A stretch of DNA of 64,000 nucleotides from Maribacter thermophilus (lineage in GTDB: Bacteria; Bacteroidota; Bacteroidia; Flavobacteriales; Flavobacteriaceae), in assembly GCF_001020565.1 (NCBI RefSeq), contig NZ_LDAS01000001.1, positions 844,402 through 908,401 on the forward strand. Direction: 5' to 3'. Of the stretch, positions 61,289 through 64,000 are shown piece after piece. Both the position numbers and the translations under genes were made by a program. Below the pieces are notes generated by a model. It saw only the letters and a program-made list of their open reading frames with translations. It was not told the DNA's origin and ran no database searches. Position 1 is the stretch's first letter. Each line of letters starts with the position of its first letter.

Positions 61289-62530
61289 TTATTCTGTAAG
61301 AGGAATTAGCTTTTCATAGTATTTCTGGGTGTTCATTATACGTTGCTTGTTATAGTGATAACTTTTGTATGCTAATGGCGCATGAATAATTATTAAGATT
61401 AGGTTTAAAACCATAAATATTGCGGGTGCATACAAGCTTAATTGCTTAAAAATAGTTAAATAATATGCTGCATCAGATCTTATGTTGTTAGTTAACCCTG
61501 GTACTGAAATCAAGCTTACAATAAGTGCTATGATAGCTGTTACCGTCATAATAACGTGACGATACCAGGGTTGAGACGGATACTTCTTTTCTTCAGTTTC
61601 TAGTGATAAATAAGATCCAAAACGCATTAACCAGCCATCTTTAGAAATATCTACTTCAACAGGGATATCATCAGCTGTATAAGCAATCATAAACGGCAAC
61701 CAATACCGTTTTTCAAACTTCAACTCTATATTACCCATAAAAGGTTTTATTTGCTGTATATTTTCAGAATTATCTATCGTTGCAGAGTACGTTATAACAC
61801 CTTTAAGTGTACGTATGGCTTCTGGCTTTGAAAACTTTGGTTTACGCCAAAGAAAGTAAAGTGCTACTACAAATAGAATCCCTCCTGGAATTGCTCCGTA
61901 GATGCTATAAACGTCACCAAGAGCAGTAAGTGCCATAAGAAACAAGGCTGGAATCGTTAAAAAAGCCCCTATAGTACCTTTCCATACTTTTTCAACAGCT
62001 TGAACTTCAAAGCTAGTTTGCTTACGATTACTAATAAGCTCAACATCACTTCCCGCAATCTTTCCTACTTCTCCTTTTTCTATTTGTTTTTCAGTAATTA
62101 TATGGTTAACAAGGGAAAAATCATGGTTCAGGCCAATAACTAAAGGAAGTTTATCGGTCTTAATAACCTCTGCAATGTTAACTTCTCTTATATAGTCGAG
62201 AGCACGGTCGTCTATCGTCACCTCCAATCCACCAATGAAATTATGCCATGTAGTATTATAGCGTGTTTCAATGCCATGCCTTTTATACGCTCCCTTAATC
62301 AAATAAACCTTATTATCTATTCGCTTATGTGTTTTTTTAAATTCTTTTTCTTTTTGTAACTCATCTAAAAGGCTGCGTTCTTCCTCTGTCAATTCCCTAT
62401 GGAAAACCATAGTTTCAAGAGCTTCTTTAGTACTTTTTTTATCTTCCAACCTTCGTTTATCGTATATAATGGCATTGTACAAAGAGTATAATAACACTCC
62501 AAAAACAAGTAGGATATAAAGTGTGTTCAT
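61289..62530 (-). CDS. IgaA-like membrane protein lacking the periplasmic domain
   Basis: 413 residues. An N-terminal anchor (YILLVFGVLLYSLYNAII), a cytoplasmic domain, two central helices (residues 195-240), a second cytoplasmic domain, then two C-terminal helices. Positions matching remembered enterobacterial IgaA (YrfF): LTEEERSLL, KTDKLPLVIGLN (IgaA HTDSLPLVISLN), AIRTLKG, YLSLETEEKKYPSQPW (IgaA YLSLHDEVKNFPLQHW) and MNTQKYYEKL. IgaA is about 710 residues; the missing part corresponds to its large periplasmic domain. IgaA restrains the Rcs phosphorelay, which I do not expect here. Driven by the bidirectional CCCTG promoter. Confidence 0.6.
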   Translation of the reverse strand: MNTLYILLVFGVLLYSLYNAIIYDKRRLEDKKSTKEALETMVFHRELTEEERSLLDELQKEKEFKKTHKRIDNKVYLIKGAYKRHGIETRYNTTWHNFIGGLEVTIDDRALDYIREVNIAEVIKTDKLPLVIGLNHDFSLVNHIITEKQIEKGEVGKIAGSDVELISNRKQTSFEVQAVEKVWKGTIGAFLTIPALFLMALTALGDVYSIYGAIPGGILFVVALYFLWRKPKFSKPEAIRTLKGVITYSATIDNSENIQQIKPFMGNIELKFEKRYWLPFMIAYTADDIPVEVDISKDGWLMRFGSYLSLETEEKKYPSQPWYRHVIMTVTAIIALIVSLISVPGLTNNIRSDAAYYLTIFKQLSLYAPAIFMVLNLILIIIHAPLAYKSYHYNKQRIMNTQKYYEKLIPLTE

Positions 62531-62570
62531 AGATAGGGGTTTTAATTGGATATGCGTTTTGACACGTTGC

Positions 62571-62646
62571 CAAATATCATGACTTTAGCCAAGGACAAAA
62601 TACCTGAAAACAGGGATTTTACTTTTTACGGGCCCACCTACTTTTG
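62571..62646. promoter_or_regulatory. CCCTG-palindrome promoter 5, bidirectional
   Basis: The core ACCTGAAAACAGGG is at 62602-62615. On the plus side 23 nt separate it from TACTTTTG (62639-62646), serving the gene at 62661. On the minus side 23 nt separate it from GATATTTG (62578-62571), serving the IgaA-like operon. Both ATGs lie 14-40 nt after their boxes. Confidence 0.8.
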
Positions 62647-62660
62647 TAAAAAACGATCGT

Positions 62661-62849
62661 ATGAAAACAAAGTTTAAATTGGGGTTTACCCTGTATAGGG
62701 CCATGGGCGATGATTATTTACAGGCGTCTATCGATTTATCATTTTCGTTCCTATACGACCCTAAGAAAATAAACGCTTTTTCCGAGACCTTGCGTTTTGA
62801 CAAAGCCGAACAATGGGTGCTCTCGACACACATACACAAAGTCGATTGA
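62661..62849 (+). CDS. Uncharacterised small protein, operon 6
   Basis: 62 residues (MKTKFKLGFTLYRAMGDDYL...). The ATG is 14 nt after the -7 box, so it is the first frame on the mRNA. No family, no signal. It may be a truncated gene. Confidence 0.45.
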   Translation: MKTKFKLGFTLYRAMGDDYLQASIDLSFSFLYDPKKINAFSETLRFDKAEQWVLSTHIHKVD

Positions 62850-62967
62850 CCCCTTTTTATGAAAGCAATCAATACAGATCCTTTTGTTCTGTATAACGGT
62901 TGTTCTTCTATCCGTAGCCAAAAAGGGAAATTAGTATCCCAAAGCATTTTTAAATAGTAAAATACAT

Positions 62968-63525
62968 TTGAAAGTACTTCATCTACATATCACGGCTCTC
63001 TGCTTCACCTTATTTTCTTCCTGTGAACGATTTTCTTTTCTACAAGGTCAAACTAAAGTAAATACATCCCATAGGCAAGAAGGTCTTTCTCCCGAACAAC
63101 ATGAAAGTTACACAAATGAAAATGATCTGATAAGTCAAATTCAAGCGGCGGAAAAACAGATTACGTACACAACATATAATTATATGAAAGGGGCGATAAC
63201 GCAAGTGATATTACATCTCAACAAAAATGGTACGGGACATATAGAAAATAAATCCACCACGCAGTCTTTTAAGATCCGTTGGGCGGAAAAAGATTCCGTA
63301 ATACGCCTTGTCCCCTTCTCGACCAGCGATACGCTACCTTTTACCGAATTAAGGCGAATAGACCGCAAAACCCTGCTATATCGACCTGAAAGCAAAAAAG
63401 ACGAAATGCGGTTCTACGGAAAACTCAATCATGAAAACAATTTGGAGATTCTAAATTTAATAGAACATATGGAATCGGATGCCTCCTCCGATAATCGTAA
63501 AAATCGCGGTAAAGGTCCTACCTAA
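62968..63525 (+). CDS. Uncharacterised lipoprotein, TTG start
   Basis: 185 residues. The signal (MKVLHLHITALCFTLFSSC) can only begin at the TTG at 62968. The mature part has a lipocalin-like beta pattern (AITQVILHLNKNGTGHIENK; SFKIRWAEKDSVIRLV). No family recognised. It lies 118 nt after the small gene at 62661. Confidence 0.55.
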   Translation: MKVLHLHITALCFTLFSSCERFSFLQGQTKVNTSHRQEGLSPEQHESYTNENDLISQIQAAEKQITYTTYNYMKGAITQVILHLNKNGTGHIENKSTTQSFKIRWAEKDSVIRLVPFSTSDTLPFTELRRIDRKTLLYRPESKKDEMRFYGKLNHENNLEILNLIEHMESDASSDNRKNRGKGPT

Positions 63526-63664
63526 GAAAATAACAGGCTATAACGAAAGTTTGGTTCCACCATACCTTTAAAGCGGAAAGAACCTATACCTCAAATGAAT
63601 AATAACATTTTTTATATTTTGGTGTTTTATTATATAAACGATGTTATAAAAAACCTCCCATTTC

Positions 63665-64000
63665 TTGTTACAACCATTTAAAAATATACGCTTAACACTA
63701 CTAACGCTTTTATTGGTACAACTTTGTTGGGCACAAGAACCTACAGAGGCTTTAACTTGGTTTAAAAAAGGACTTACCCTAATCGACAAGGAACAAAACT
63801 ACGACGATGGTATAAAGGCCCTTGATTCCGCTGCTGCCCTACATCCCGAAAAAAAACTGCTCATACAGATCAAATATGCCAAAGGTGTAGCCTTAAACAG
63901 TCAGGGCAACCTGTCTAAAGCAGTCGCCGTTTTAGAAGAAAATATTCCCTTGATCGAAACCTGCGACGACATAACCAAAATTAAATTTCACGCCAATAAT
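63665..64000 (+). CDS. TPR protein with signal peptide, truncated by the window end
   Basis: At least 112 residues, open to the edge. A TTG start at 63665 leads into a signal peptide (IRLTLLTLLLVQLCWAQ). TPR-like helices follow (EALTWFKKGLTLIDKEQNYD; KKLLIQIKYAKGVALNSQGN). An in-frame TAA lies just upstream, so no ATG is available. Proteins that start this way in Bacteroidota often end in a membrane helix and a LuxR-type HTH or a histidine kinase, as at 73-1770. The unseen C-terminus decides whether it is a regulator. Confidence 0.6.
   Translation, partial: MLQPFKNIRLTLLTLLLVQLCWAQEPTEALTWFKKGLTLIDKEQNYDDGIKALDSAAALHPEKKLLIQIKYAKGVALNSQGNLSKAVAVLEENIPLIETCDDITKIKFHANN

Noticed and set aside
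1-64000. tRNA, rRNA, CRISPR arrays, phage or conjugation genes
   Set aside because: None could be recognised by eye on either strand.

Overview
The window looks like chromosomal DNA of a Bacteroidota species, most likely a marine member of the Flavobacteriaceae. Evidence: lipoprotein signals followed by Asp/Glu/Asn-rich stretches, type IX secretion (T9SS) sorting domains, TPR/HTH sensor-regulators, many AraC regulators, an REP-associated tyrosine transposase, and repeated promoter boxes of the Bacteroidota form TAnnTTTG. No rRNA, tRNA, CRISPR array, prophage or plasmid function was seen.

Layout. 0.1-5 kb: two HTH regulators, an aryl-sulfate-sulfotransferase-like lipoprotein and an orphan CheY-like protein. 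5-9.8 kb: secreted papain-fold-like proteins, a secreted dual-specificity phosphatase, an acyltransferase and an ankyrin lipoprotein. 9.9-16.9 kb: an AraC-TPR sensor, a WG-repeat protein, an NhaC antiporter, and a beta-barrel protein behind a structured leader. 17-24.1 kb: a BBE-type flavoprotein, a SnoaL-like protein, a DUF4242/cyclase-like/AraC regulator, an LLM oxidoreductase, a beta-propeller lipoprotein, and a MarR/membrane-protein pair. 24.2-35.7 kb: a decayed T9SS gene end, a DEAD-like protein with rlmF, a fabD-like gene, an LRR T9SS type B protein, a patatin, and a KefF/KefB potassium efflux pair. 35.9-48 kb: an oxidative or xenobiotic detoxification cluster (SDR, 2OG oxygenase, two MDR reductases, two nitroreductases, cupin, two AraC and one TetR regulator). 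At 48.2 kb sits the RAYT transposase with its palindromes.

49.6-64 kb: this is the most unusual part. It holds almost only uncharacterised envelope-type genes in six transcription units: small membrane proteins, lipoproteins, a MORN-repeat protein, an LRR lipoprotein, a beta-helix protein, and a membrane protein resembling enterobacterial IgaA without its periplasmic domain. Five copies of a palindrome, consensus TCCCTGTTTTCAGGGA, stand in front of these units. In each, exactly 23 nt separate the 14-bp palindrome core from a TAnnTTTG-like -7 box. The copy at 62.6 kb has such a box at that distance on both sides. I read this as an undescribed, activator-controlled local regulon. A two-gene cassette within it occurs twice in opposite orientation with the same 14-nt gene overlap. 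The regulator is unidentified; a TPR protein running off the right edge is one candidate.

A second promoter set lies in the detoxification cluster. Three promoters carry GGTA-type direct repeats 21 bp apart, again exactly 23 nt upstream of the -7 box, as expected for an AraC-family activator. Several start codons were moved downstream from the longest open frame to an ATG in front of a signal peptide or conserved start.
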